From: Cytophagales bacterium
Lineage (GTDB): Bacteria; Bacteroidota; Bacteroidia; Cytophagales; Cyclobacteriaceae
DNA length: 5,985 bases
Assembly (NCBI GenBank): GCA_029262935.1
Contig: JAJCYK010000130.1
Span: 1 to 5,985, forward strand
Reading direction: 5' to 3'
A model generated the notes under the pieces. It worked only from the letters and a program-made list of their open reading frames with translations, had not been told where the DNA came from and searched no databases. This document shows, one piece after another, positions 1 through 5,985 of this stretch; position 1 is the first letter of the stretch; each line of letters starts with the position of its first letter. Made by a program: the position numbers and the translations under genes.

Positions 1-111
1 CTACATTCACCTAAGTTTCTGCCTTTGGAAACACCTACCTTAAAAACCGGAATTGAAAGTATGAGTTACGCATTAATTGGTCTATTTCAAACGCAAAATG
101 CTAAAGACTAG
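1..111 (+). CDS. C-terminal end of an unidentified protein, possibly an M20-type amidohydrolase (5' end outside window)
   Basis: Frame 1 is open from the first base to a TAG at 109-111 and encodes 36 residues beginning LHSPKFLPLETPTLKTGIES and ending FQTQNAKD. The pattern HSPxFxP...(L/T)xxGIxxM resembles the extreme C-terminus of M20/amidohydrolase-type metallopeptidases, where a late His-Ser-Pro segment precedes the last helix. That assignment rests on one short motif and is weak. No catalytic residues lie inside the window. The gene converges on the histidine kinase gene and the two coding ends overlap by 11 bases (101-111), a tight tail-to-tail arrangement. It could be another hydrolase family. 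That it is a genuine gene end is more certain than its family. Confidence 0.5.
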   Translation, partial: LHSPKFLPLETPTLKTGIESMSYALIGLFQTQNAKD

Positions 112-1804
112 GGATTTGCAGCTGTACAATTGTACCATTCCCTTGCTCTGATTTTAGTTTGATCGACCCGTTTAGCTTTTCTATGGTTTCTTTAACTATG
201 TAAAGACCCAAGCCTGAACCATGATTGGTATCGGTAGCCCGGTAAAACATACGAAATACATTGTTAATGTGATCTTTCGAAATCCCTATACCATTATCTT
301 TAATGGTGATATAAGCATATTTCGGTTTCACCTGGATTTCTACATTAACCTTAGGAGGCTTCCCGTTATGATATCGGATAGCATTGGAAATTAAGTTGTT
401 AAAAACCACTTTCAATCGACTTTCATCGGAATAGAAGGGCTTTTGTTGTTCGATGTTGATTACCTTATTGACTTCCTGATGATCAATATAACGCAATTGT
501 TCAAAAATATCTGAGATGATCTCCTTAAAGGAAATTTCATTTTTGTTCAGCTCCAATCTCGAGTTTCTGGATAAGTTTAAGATGTCCTTGATAAAGAGGT
601 CTTGTTGAGTAACGCTTTTAGACATCATATCCAAGTACTTTTGCACCATCTTTTTGTCCTTCTCTGTCTTGGCCAAATTCAACAGACCCAGTACAGAACT
701 AATTGGGGCCCTTAGGTCATGAGAAACACTGTAAACGAAGCTGTCTAATTCCTGATTGGTTTTTCTTAACTGTTTGTTAGTGCTTCTGGTTTTCTCTTCG
801 GCAGTCTTTCGAAACCGTATTTCTTCGTGCAACTCTTTGGTGCGTTCCGCCACGGTAGCTTCCAATTTTTCATTAAACTGCTCTACGGATTTTTGAGCTT
901 CCTGTCTTTCTTGTACGGTGGTGGTAAGTACAATGGTACTAATACAAAATACGCCAATAAAGATTTGCAACATCAGTAAGCTGTGATGACTGGAGTCCAT
1001 AACAAAAGGCCCCCTACCCTCAAGGGTAAACAGCACCGCCAATAATGACACTAAGAGAATTCCCGATATGGACAATTGCAAGTTGAAACGAAATGCCAGC
1101 CACAAGAAGAAGGGTATCACTAAATAAGGAAATGACTTCCCTATAATGGGAGAAAAATAAGGTATGGAAGTTAAAATCAGTACTGAAATCAAGCACAAAG
1201 CAAATACCGTAACTTCCATTGCCAAAGATCGATTCCATTGGAATACAAATCTTCTGAACCAAGAAAGAATAAAAGGTGTAAACAACAAGATTCCCACCAT
1301 ATCAGCAATTACCCAAAGCAACCAGGTTACCAATATGGATGACTGTAAATTCTCCGTAATACCCATCACCAAAATGTGATACGTGGCACCAGCCAAAGCC
1401 GTGATCAAAGCAATCCCCATAAACTTAAAGGTATCACCAGCCCGTTCAAATAGGTTCTCCTTCTTAAAAAATTCAATCAATAATCGATAACCTAAGATTA
1501 TTTCCGCAGTGGATCCGAGGGCCAATAAAATGCTAGTAAAAGCTTGCGACCAGCTTAGGGTACCCTGTAAAAGATAGAAGCACCACGCATGGGCTGCAAA
1601 TGATCCTGCGGCTATTGCCGGCCATATTTTACGTCCGTACAAAAACATCATGGCTAGACCGATGCCACTTGCCGGGAGTATTGCAGTAGATTGAATGTCT
1701 TTAAACGATAACCAGGTACCTCCATATACCGCCAAGAAATAGATGACAGCTAGGACCGTCACCCGAAGGTCATTGCGATCTATTTTCATGGATATGGCTT
1801 TCAT
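101..1804 (-). CDS. MASE1-domain membrane sensor histidine kinase
   Basis: A 567-residue sensor kinase that should autophosphorylate on histidine and pass the phosphate to a response regulator not present here. Residues about 12-296 are a run of roughly eight to ten hydrophobic segments. The opening (YGGTWLSF, then AILPASGIGLA and a WPAIAAGSF stretch) is typical of the MASE1 integral-membrane sensor domain, whose ligand is generally unknown. Residues about 297-357 are charged and heptad-like, probably a signalling coiled coil. The HisKA H-box is SHDLRAP with His362. The HATPase domain has an N-box around Asn474, G1 box DNGIGI (503-508), F-box phenylalanines at 517 and 520, and G2 box GSGLGL (529-534). 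All catalytic boxes look intact. There is no PAS, HAMP or receiver domain. The start ATG at 1802-1804 is followed by another Met five codons later, and no Shine-Dalgarno helps choose. The gene lies 168 bases downstream of the DUF885 gene on the same strand. Confidence 0.93.
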   Translation of the reverse strand: MKAISMKIDRNDLRVTVLAVIYFLAVYGGTWLSFKDIQSTAILPASGIGLAMMFLYGRKIWPAIAAGSFAAHAWCFYLLQGTLSWSQAFTSILLALGSTAEIILGYRLLIEFFKKENLFERAGDTFKFMGIALITALAGATYHILVMGITENLQSSILVTWLLWVIADMVGILLFTPFILSWFRRFVFQWNRSLAMEVTVFALCLISVLILTSIPYFSPIIGKSFPYLVIPFFLWLAFRFNLQLSISGILLVSLLAVLFTLEGRGPFVMDSSHHSLLMLQIFIGVFCISTIVLTTTVQERQEAQKSVEQFNEKLEATVAERTKELHEEIRFRKTAEEKTRSTNKQLRKTNQELDSFVYSVSHDLRAPISSVLGLLNLAKTEKDKKMVQKYLDMMSKSVTQQDLFIKDILNLSRNSRLELNKNEISFKEIISDIFEQLRYIDHQEVNKVINIEQQKPFYSDESRLKVVFNNLISNAIRYHNGKPPKVNVEIQVKPKYAYITIKDNGIGISKDHINNVFRMFYRATDTNHGSGLGLYIVKETIEKLNGSIKLKSEQGNGTIVQLQIPSL

Positions 1805-1851
1805 GTGTGGGGGGAGAAGCCTAAGCAGGCTGCTGGTACATAATGGGTAGG

Positions 1852-1859
1852 TAAAAATA
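1852..1859 (-). promoter_or_regulatory. Weak -7-like element upstream of the histidine kinase
   Basis: Read on the minus strand this is TATTTTTA, matching five of the six fixed positions of the Bacteroidota -7 consensus TAnnTTTG. It lies about 47 bases before the kinase ATG. No convincing TTTG -33 element is seen at the expected spacing, so this is only a candidate; such AT-rich octamers occur by chance. Confidence 0.2.
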
Positions 1860-1899
1860 CGCTTTAATTGCTAGGGTTCAGCACCTATTTCACCCTGGT

Positions 1900-1917
1900 A
1901 CCTTACACATGTAAGGT
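1900..1917. repeat. 18-base inverted repeat (7-bp stem, 4-base loop)
   Basis: ACCTTAC (1900-1906) and GTAAGGT (1911-1917) are exact reverse complements around ACAT. The site lies between the DUF885 stop and the kinase start. No T-run follows on either strand, so it does not look like a standard intrinsic terminator. It could be an operator for the kinase gene, a weak mRNA hairpin, or chance. Confidence 0.45.
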
Positions 1918-1923
1918 CATACT

Positions 1924-1938
1924 CCTTTTCTGAAAAGG
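1924..1938. repeat. 15-base inverted repeat (CCTTTTC / GAAAAGG)
   Basis: CCTTTTC (1924-1930) and GAAAAGG (1932-1938) are reverse complements around a single T, so a real hairpin would have a 6-bp stem with a 3-base loop. It starts six bases after the 1900-1917 repeat. The TTTT that follows is on the plus strand, where no gene needs a terminator; on the minus strand, the direction of the DUF885 transcript, no T-run follows. Function unknown. Confidence 0.35.
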
Positions 1939-1972
1939 TTTTAGCTCTTTCCTTACCCTATCTGACTGATTA

Positions 1973-3724
1973 TCATCGGTTTATATTTTCATCAATATAG
2001 TGGTCTACAACCTCCTCTAAGATCGGTAAGGTCAGCGTACCTTGAGACAATATCACGTCATGAAATTCGCGAAGATTAAAGGCGGCTCCTAACGAATTTT
2101 GGGCTTTTAATCGCAACTCTTTTATCTTTAGTTCCCCCAATTTATACGATAAGGCTTGCCCTGGCCAACTAATATACCGATCTGTTTCCGTGGTAATTTC
2201 ATGGATCGATAATGCAGTATGATCGGTCATATACTGCAAAACTTCCTCCCTCGTCCATCCAAAAGCGTGAATTCCGGTATCAACCACCAACCTGCACGCT
2301 CGCCACATTTCATAAGTCAATCGCCCAAAATCGGCATAGGGGTCCTCATATATGCCCATTTCTTTACCCAAATACTCAGAATATAGGCCCCAACCTTCTC
2401 CAAAAGCGGATATATATAGATTTTTTCGAAAAGGACTAAAGCCGGTCAATTCTTGTGACAAGGCGAATTGCAAATGATGGCCAGGTACGGCCTCATGAAG
2501 AGTAAGTGCTGGAAGAACATAGAAAGGCCGACTGGGTAAATCATAAGTATTGACCCAAAAGTACCCCGGAGAAGCACTATTGATGTCCGCAGGAATGTAT
2601 CGCCCTCCAGTATATTTTGGAGCTAAATGAACGGGCACCGGTGCAACCCCATAAGGTTGGCGAGGGAGTTTTCCAAAAAATCGAGGTAGTGCAGCATCTG
2701 CCTTTTTGGACAAAAGTGAAGCATACGCTATCAATTCCGCTGGGTCTTTTGCATAGAATTGCGGGTCTTTCCTAAGTACGCTGATGAATTCTTTTAGTTC
2801 ACCAGTAAAGCCTACCTCCTCCATCACAACAACCATCTCCGCTTTGATTCTTGAAACTTCCTCCAAGCCAAGTTCGTGAACCTGCTTGGCGGTAAGCTTG
2901 AGAGTAGTAAAATGATCAATACGCTGCTGATAATAAGCTTCACCATTAGGCAAACTAGACGCTCCCAAGTCGGTCCGGGTTTGAGGTATATATTCCTCTT
3001 CCATAAAACGACCGAACGAACGGTAACCTTCTATAACCTGCATCACCGCCTGCTGGGCCTCTGCTTGCAAAACCGCTAGGCTCTCCTGATCTAGTTCTAA
3101 TGTTATTTGCCTAAACGGTTCATAAAACGTGCTGGCTGCCGGATCATCAATCATGTGCGTCCGATATGTAACTTCATACCCTTCAAAAATAACCTTGGGC
3201 TGAGTAATACCCAGTTCTAAACCCTGCTTGAGTAGCTGGATGTGTTGGGTCACATAACCCGGAAATTGCTTTAGTCTTGAAATGTAGTTCTCGTAATCTT
3301 CTACAGTTTCAAAAGGAGTGTATGAAGGTAAAAAGGCAAAGGAGATATGAAAACCGGCGTCGGCCAATAATGGCATCAAATAGCTTTTGTATTGCACCGA
3401 GCTTACATGGTCTTTAAGCTGATAGCGGATTAGTTGGTATTCGATGGCTTGGTTTTTGGTCAGACCTGACAGCTCCCAAGAGTCCAGGACTTTTAATAAG
3501 GAATCATACACGCTTCCTCTTCTCTCATAATCCTCCAGTCGAAATGATCCTAGTTGATCGTTGGCGGTATTGGCACCTACTTGAGTAGCAAACATGGGGT
3601 ATTCTTTCGTTTGAAAGTCCCAATAAAATTGTACCAAGTTTTCTAAATCTTGGCCAGGATTAGACTTGTTGTCGATGGGAATGGTACAATAGCTAAAAAT
3701 TATTGTGAGCAGCAGGTATCTCAT
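1973..3724 (-). CDS. DUF885 family protein, probable exported zinc-peptidase-like lipoprotein
   Basis: A 583-residue member of the DUF885 family, widespread putative metallopeptidase-like proteins with few characterised substrates. The ATG at 3722-3724 is preferred: it gives a short signal sequence, MRYLLLTIIFSYC. A TTG at 3749-3751 would add nine residues without signal character and lies inside the promoter candidate. Cys13 could be a lipidation site, but Tyr before it is atypical for a lipobox, so lipoprotein status is tentative. Family signatures (numbered from this start) are HEAVPGHH at 410-417, presumed metal-binding and catalytic; GEGWGLYSEY at 442-451, with glutamates that could complete the metal site; a WPGQAL segment at 520-525; and the C-terminal QGTLTLPILEE. 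Length is normal for the family and the frame is unbroken. It is divergent from the GNAT gene and lies upstream of the histidine kinase on the same strand. Protease activity is inferred from the motif. Confidence 0.9.
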   Translation of the reverse strand: MRYLLLTIIFSYCTIPIDNKSNPGQDLENLVQFYWDFQTKEYPMFATQVGANTANDQLGSFRLEDYERRGSVYDSLLKVLDSWELSGLTKNQAIEYQLIRYQLKDHVSSVQYKSYLMPLLADAGFHISFAFLPSYTPFETVEDYENYISRLKQFPGYVTQHIQLLKQGLELGITQPKVIFEGYEVTYRTHMIDDPAASTFYEPFRQITLELDQESLAVLQAEAQQAVMQVIEGYRSFGRFMEEEYIPQTRTDLGASSLPNGEAYYQQRIDHFTTLKLTAKQVHELGLEEVSRIKAEMVVVMEEVGFTGELKEFISVLRKDPQFYAKDPAELIAYASLLSKKADAALPRFFGKLPRQPYGVAPVPVHLAPKYTGGRYIPADINSASPGYFWVNTYDLPSRPFYVLPALTLHEAVPGHHLQFALSQELTGFSPFRKNLYISAFGEGWGLYSEYLGKEMGIYEDPYADFGRLTYEMWRACRLVVDTGIHAFGWTREEVLQYMTDHTALSIHEITTETDRYISWPGQALSYKLGELKIKELRLKAQNSLGAAFNLREFHDVILSQGTLTLPILEEVVDHYIDENINR

Positions 3725-3743
3725 ATAGGTAGCTTTTGATTGT

Positions 3744-3775
3744 ATTGACAAATTAGATTTTGCGGGTTAATTTTC
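3744..3775 (+). promoter_or_regulatory. Candidate promoter for the GNAT gene
   Basis: TAATTTTC (3768-3775) matches the Bacteroidota -7 consensus TAnnTTTG except at the last base. ATTG (3744-3747) lies 20 bases upstream, a suitable distance for a -33 element that ideally reads TTTG. Transcription would begin a few bases later, giving a leader of about 10 bases before the ATG at 3792. This is pattern matching only. Confidence 0.35.
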
Positions 3776-3780
3776 CTAAA
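3749..3780 (-). promoter_or_regulatory. Candidate promoter for the DUF885 gene
   Basis: On the minus strand, TTTA (3780-3777) is followed after 21 bases by TAATTTG (3755-3749), a one-base-short version of the Bacteroidota -7 consensus. A start point near 3743 would leave a leader of about 20 bases before the ATG at 3724. The element covers the alternative TTG start, which argues against that start. It overlaps the plus-strand promoter candidate almost completely. Confidence 0.3.
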
Positions 3781-3791
3781 CCACTAAATCA

Positions 3792-4241
3792 ATGATTATG
3801 CTTCAAATTAAGCAAGCAACTCCTGAGGATCAAGTAATATGGCGTCGTATGACTTTGGACCTGTGGCCCGAAGAGGAAGCCTCTGACATGGATGATCTCT
3901 TTTTGGATATTATCAATGATCCCTTGAAGACCACACTAATGGCTTGGGCTAGATCAGAGGCAGTTGGCTTGGTATATCTCAGCAGTCGCCAAGATCATGT
4001 CGAAGGGGCTTTAACCTACCCAATTGGCTACATTGAGGGAATTTATGTAGTTCCTTCCCTACGGAGGAGTGCTGTAGGTCAATCCTTAGTAGTCCAAGCC
4101 GAAATATGGTGCCAAAAGATGGGATATCATCAACTGGCTAGTGATGTGGAAATAGGTAATGACGCCAGCCAGAATTTTCATGGGAAAATGGGTTTTGAAG
4201 AGATTAACAGAGTGATCTGTTATTGCAAGAAATTAAAGTAA
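3792..4241 (+). CDS. GNAT N-acetyltransferase resembling aminoglycoside 6'-N-acetyltransferase
   Basis: A 149-residue single-domain GNAT enzyme, expected to move acetyl from acetyl-CoA to an amine in the cytoplasm. It follows the AAC(6')-I layout: an N-terminal W(x)nLWP segment (LWPEEE, 24-29), then YPIGYIEGIYVVP (76-88), acetyl-CoA motif A ending in RRSAVGQSL (91-99), an ASDVEIGN segment (116-123) matching the ASDxxxxN of AAC(6') enzymes, and HGKMGF (130-135). Length is usual for AAC(6'). One oddity is Ala94 in the pyrophosphate loop, where most relatives have Gly (RRSG). The first ATG is at 3792 with a second two codons later (3798); a TAA at 3777-3779 blocks any longer frame. Whether it acts on aminoglycosides is unproven: chromosomal relatives often have other amine substrates, and the neighbouring amino-alcohol kinase-lyase suggests one here. 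It lies 55 bases before that gene, in the same direction. Confidence 0.85.
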   Translation: MIMLQIKQATPEDQVIWRRMTLDLWPEEEASDMDDLFLDIINDPLKTTLMAWARSEAVGLVYLSSRQDHVEGALTYPIGYIEGIYVVPSLRRSAVGQSLVVQAEIWCQKMGYHQLASDVEIGNDASQNFHGKMGFEEINRVICYCKKLK

Positions 4242-4248
4242 AGCAATT

Positions 4249-4260
4249 TGGGAATTCCCA
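4249..4260. promoter_or_regulatory. Perfect 12-bp palindrome, possible operator
   Basis: TGGGAATTCCCA is a perfect dyad with no spacer, placed eight bases after the GNAT stop and ending two bases before the -7-like element TATATTTG. A regulator bound there would sit in the promoter spacer and could block polymerase. With no loop and no T-run directly after it, it is not a terminator. No regulator gene is visible in the window. Confidence 0.35.
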
Positions 4261-4261
4261 T

Positions 4262-4269
4262 TATATTTG
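4262..4269 (+). promoter_or_regulatory. Consensus -7 element before the kinase-lyase fusion gene
   Basis: TATATTTG matches the Bacteroidota -7 consensus TAnnTTTG at every fixed position and lies 27 bases before the ATG at 4297. The nearest TTTG (4247-4250) is only 11 bases upstream, too close for a usual -33 element at about 19 bases, and nothing better is seen. The fusion gene may therefore have its own promoter, possibly activator-dependent, besides read-through from the GNAT gene. Confidence 0.4.
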
Positions 4270-4296
4270 CTCTGACATTACAACTTAGATTGGGGC

Positions 4297-5985
4297 ATGA
4301 ATAAAGATCATTCATTCGCACAAGATGATGTTCGTCCTGAAGCATGGGCTTGGGAATTCTATGAGATCAGGGCCGAAGTAAAAGCGTTGGCAAGCTACGA
4401 GGATTTGAATTTTCGTCTTACAAACTCCGGTGGGCAACACTATTTACTAAAAATAGCCGCATTAGGTACCACTACTGAAAACCTAATCGCTCAAAATCAA
4501 ATACTTAACCATCTCTGTCAAGTCAGCAACGATGCCCAAGCCTTTCCTGTGCCTATAAAAGGTAACAACAGGCAGGACATGTTCCCTATTGAAATAAATC
4601 AACAGACTCGATGGCTACGATTATTGAACTTTTTGGAAGGGCACTTTCTTCATGAAGTAGTACATAGCTCCGCGCTTTTACAACATTTTGGAGAGTTTTT
4701 GGGTAATCTCAATACAGATTTGAGTCAACTGTCAATACCTGCTTTACGACAAAAACGATCCCCTTGGGATTTACAATATGCTTTGGATTGTGAACCCTAT
4801 ATTTCAACCATTGGAGACGCTCATTATCGAAGATTGGTGCGCTATTTTTTGCAACAATACAAAAACGAAGTGTTTCCAAAATATGCTAATTTACCCCAGT
4901 CTGTTATTCACGGAGATGCAAATGATCACAACGTCTTGGTACAGGGGGAGCGGGTTTCCGGCCTGATCGATTTTGGAGATGCGGCCTACTCTCATCGAAT
5001 TCATGAATTGGCAATTGCTTTGCCTTATGTAATGATGGGAAAAGACGACCCCACTTGCGTGGCGGCAGAAGTGGTAAAAGGCTATCATCGTGCCACTGCC
5101 TTACATCCGTCGGAGTTGGAGGTGTTGTACCACTTGATAAATGCTCGCATGGCTGTAAGCTTAACCATGTCATCTTTCAGCATTGAAAAGGATCCGGAGA
5201 ATACTTATTTGGTCATTCATCAAAACCCCGTTAAGAAATTACTGGACAAAATGTTGTCTATTAATCCTATCTCTTTTGAGAACCACTTGAAACAAGCTTG
5301 TCAGCTGGATTTGACTCCCATAATTCCAGTTGCTGAGCAATTAATTACGCGGAACCTACACATCAGTAATGCATTAAGTCTTAGTTACCAAAATCCATTA
5401 CGAATTCACAAAGGTGCCATGCAGTACTTATATGAAGCTGATGGTACTACCTATTTGGATGGAGTGAACAACATTTGTCACGTGGGACATTGTAATCCTC
5501 AAGTGGTAGCTGCTGCCTGCCAACAAATGGCTAAATTGAATACCAATACACGATATTTATATGCCCAGTTAAACGATTATGCGGCCCATTTGTGCAGTAA
5601 GTTACCGGAACCCCTATCTGTAGTCTTTTTTGTAAACAGCGGTAGTGAGGCCAATGATCTCGCTTTACGCATGGCACGTACACATACAGGTAACGTGGAT
5701 TTTATAGTACTAGAAGGAGCCTATCACGGCAACAGCACGGCAACATTAAATATTAGTCCCTATAAATATCAAACCCCTGGAGGAAATGGGCCATCAGATT
5801 TTGTGCATGAGGTTCCAATGCCTGATGTCTATCGTGGTAAATACCGTTCCAGCCACCCCAATCCTGGTAATGCCTACGCCCAGGAAGTCCAAATAAAAAT
5901 TGATGAGATCTTGAGTATTGCGGGGGGACCAGCAGGATTTATTAGTGAATCATTGTTAAGTTGTGGAGGTCAAATAGTACTTCCT
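4297..5985 (+). CDS. Fusion of APH/hydroxylysine-kinase-like domain with class III aminotransferase-fold phospho-lyase (3' end outside window)
   Basis: The frame is open for 563 codons from the ATG at 4297 to the window edge; a TGA at 4273-4275 shows this is the first usable start. Residues about 1-340 form an aminoglycoside-phosphotransferase-fold kinase: candidate ATP-binding Lys52 (HYLLKIA), catalytic loop HGDANDHN (205-212, Asp207) and metal-binding IDFGD (224-228). From about 360 begins a class III PLP enzyme: LSLSYQNPL (360-368), QYLYEADG (376-383), HVGHCNP (395-401), phosphate-binding NSGSEAND (447-454) and YHG (476-478). Later SPYKYQ, PDVYRGKYR and SCGGQI strongly recall ethanolamine-phosphate phospho-lyase (ETNPPL) and phosphohydroxylysine phospho-lyase (PHYKPL). 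The PLP lysine lies beyond the window. Inferred role: ATP- or GTP-dependent phosphorylation of an amino alcohol, then PLP-dependent elimination to aldehyde, ammonia and phosphate. The substrate (ethanolamine, hydroxylysine or other) is not determinable. Larger bacterial relatives carry an M23 peptidase domain between the two halves; here they are joined by only about 20 residues. Confidence 0.88.
   Translation, partial: MNKDHSFAQDDVRPEAWAWEFYEIRAEVKALASYEDLNFRLTNSGGQHYLLKIAALGTTTENLIAQNQILNHLCQVSNDAQAFPVPIKGNNRQDMFPIEINQQTRWLRLLNFLEGHFLHEVVHSSALLQHFGEFLGNLNTDLSQLSIPALRQKRSPWDLQYALDCEPYISTIGDAHYRRLVRYFLQQYKNEVFPKYANLPQSVIHGDANDHNVLVQGERVSGLIDFGDAAYSHRIHELAIALPYVMMGKDDPTCVAAEVVKGYHRATALHPSELEVLYHLINARMAVSLTMSSFSIEKDPENTYLVIHQNPVKKLLDKMLSINPISFENHLKQACQLDLTPIIPVAEQLITRNLHISNALSLSYQNPLRIHKGAMQYLYEADGTTYLDGVNNICHVGHCNPQVVAAACQQMAKLNTNTRYLYAQLNDYAAHLCSKLPEPLSVVFFVNSGSEANDLALRMARTHTGNVDFIVLEGAYHGNSTATLNISPYKYQTPGGNGPSDFVHEVPMPDVYRGKYRSSHPNPGNAYAQEVQIKIDEILSIAGGPAGFISESLLSCGGQIVLP

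Noticed and set aside
1020..1379. Open frames of 80 codons (minus) and 71 codons (plus) inside the histidine kinase gene
   Set aside because: They are out-of-frame shadows of the MASE1 membrane region.
1809..1814. Run of six G (C-run on the minus strand) just before the kinase start
   Set aside because: On the transcribed strand it reads as C and cannot act as a Shine-Dalgarno; a single run is not enough for a G-quadruplex.
2212..3079. Plus-strand open frames of 75 and 67 codons within the DUF885 gene
   Set aside because: They are antisense to conserved DUF885 motifs, with no family resemblance and no promoter-like sequence noted.
3749..3751. TTG as start of the DUF885 protein
   Set aside because: It adds nine residues before a better signal sequence start at the ATG 3722-3724, and sits inside a promoter-like element.
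4249..4260. GNAT terminator at the TGGGAATTCCCA dyad
   Set aside because: There is no loop and no directly following T-run, so it does not fit an intrinsic terminator.
4778..4966. 62-codon plus-strand open frame inside the kinase-lyase fusion
   Set aside because: It overlaps the real coding frame in another phase and has no recognisable content.
4891..5173. Two overlapping minus-strand open frames of 65 and 89 codons
   Set aside because: They lie entirely antisense to the conserved catalytic loop and C-lobe of the kinase domain, have low-complexity Pro/His/Arg composition and show no recognisable motif.

Overview
The window looks like a piece of a Bacteroidota chromosome, perhaps a marine Cytophagia- or Flavobacteriia-type organism. 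This is inferred from the modest GC content, start codons without Shine-Dalgarno sequences, promoter-like elements resembling the Bacteroidota -7 consensus TAnnTTTG, and the style of the histidine kinase and DUF885 proteins. There are no RNA genes, mobile elements or CRISPR arrays. The only non-coding stretches are short gaps of 168, 67 and 55 bases.

Left part (1-1972): the C-terminal end of an unidentified, possibly M20-type hydrolase enters on the plus strand. Its stop overlaps the 3' end of a convergent minus-strand gene for a MASE1-type membrane histidine kinase. No response regulator is present, so the kinase is an orphan as far as can be seen. The gap upstream of the kinase holds two small inverted repeats.

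Middle (1973-3791): a minus-strand DUF885 family protein with the HEAxPGHH motif, probably an exported zinc-dependent peptidase-like protein. It is divergent from the next gene, and the 67-base gap holds two overlapping, oppositely directed promoter candidates.

Right part (3792-5985): two plus-strand genes. The first is a small GNAT acetyltransferase resembling aminoglycoside 6'-N-acetyltransferases. The second runs off the window and is not closed by a stop. It is a two-domain fusion of an aminoglycoside-phosphotransferase/hydroxylysine-kinase-like domain with a class III PLP aminotransferase-fold domain closely resembling ethanolamine-phosphate and phosphohydroxylysine phospho-lyases. The fusion suggests a single-chain pathway in which an amino alcohol is phosphorylated and the phospho-ester is then eliminated to an aldehyde, ammonia and phosphate. 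The 55-base gap before it holds a perfect 12-bp palindrome next to a consensus -7 element, so the fusion gene may have its own regulated promoter. The kinase-lyase fusion and its GNAT neighbour are the most interesting part of the window.
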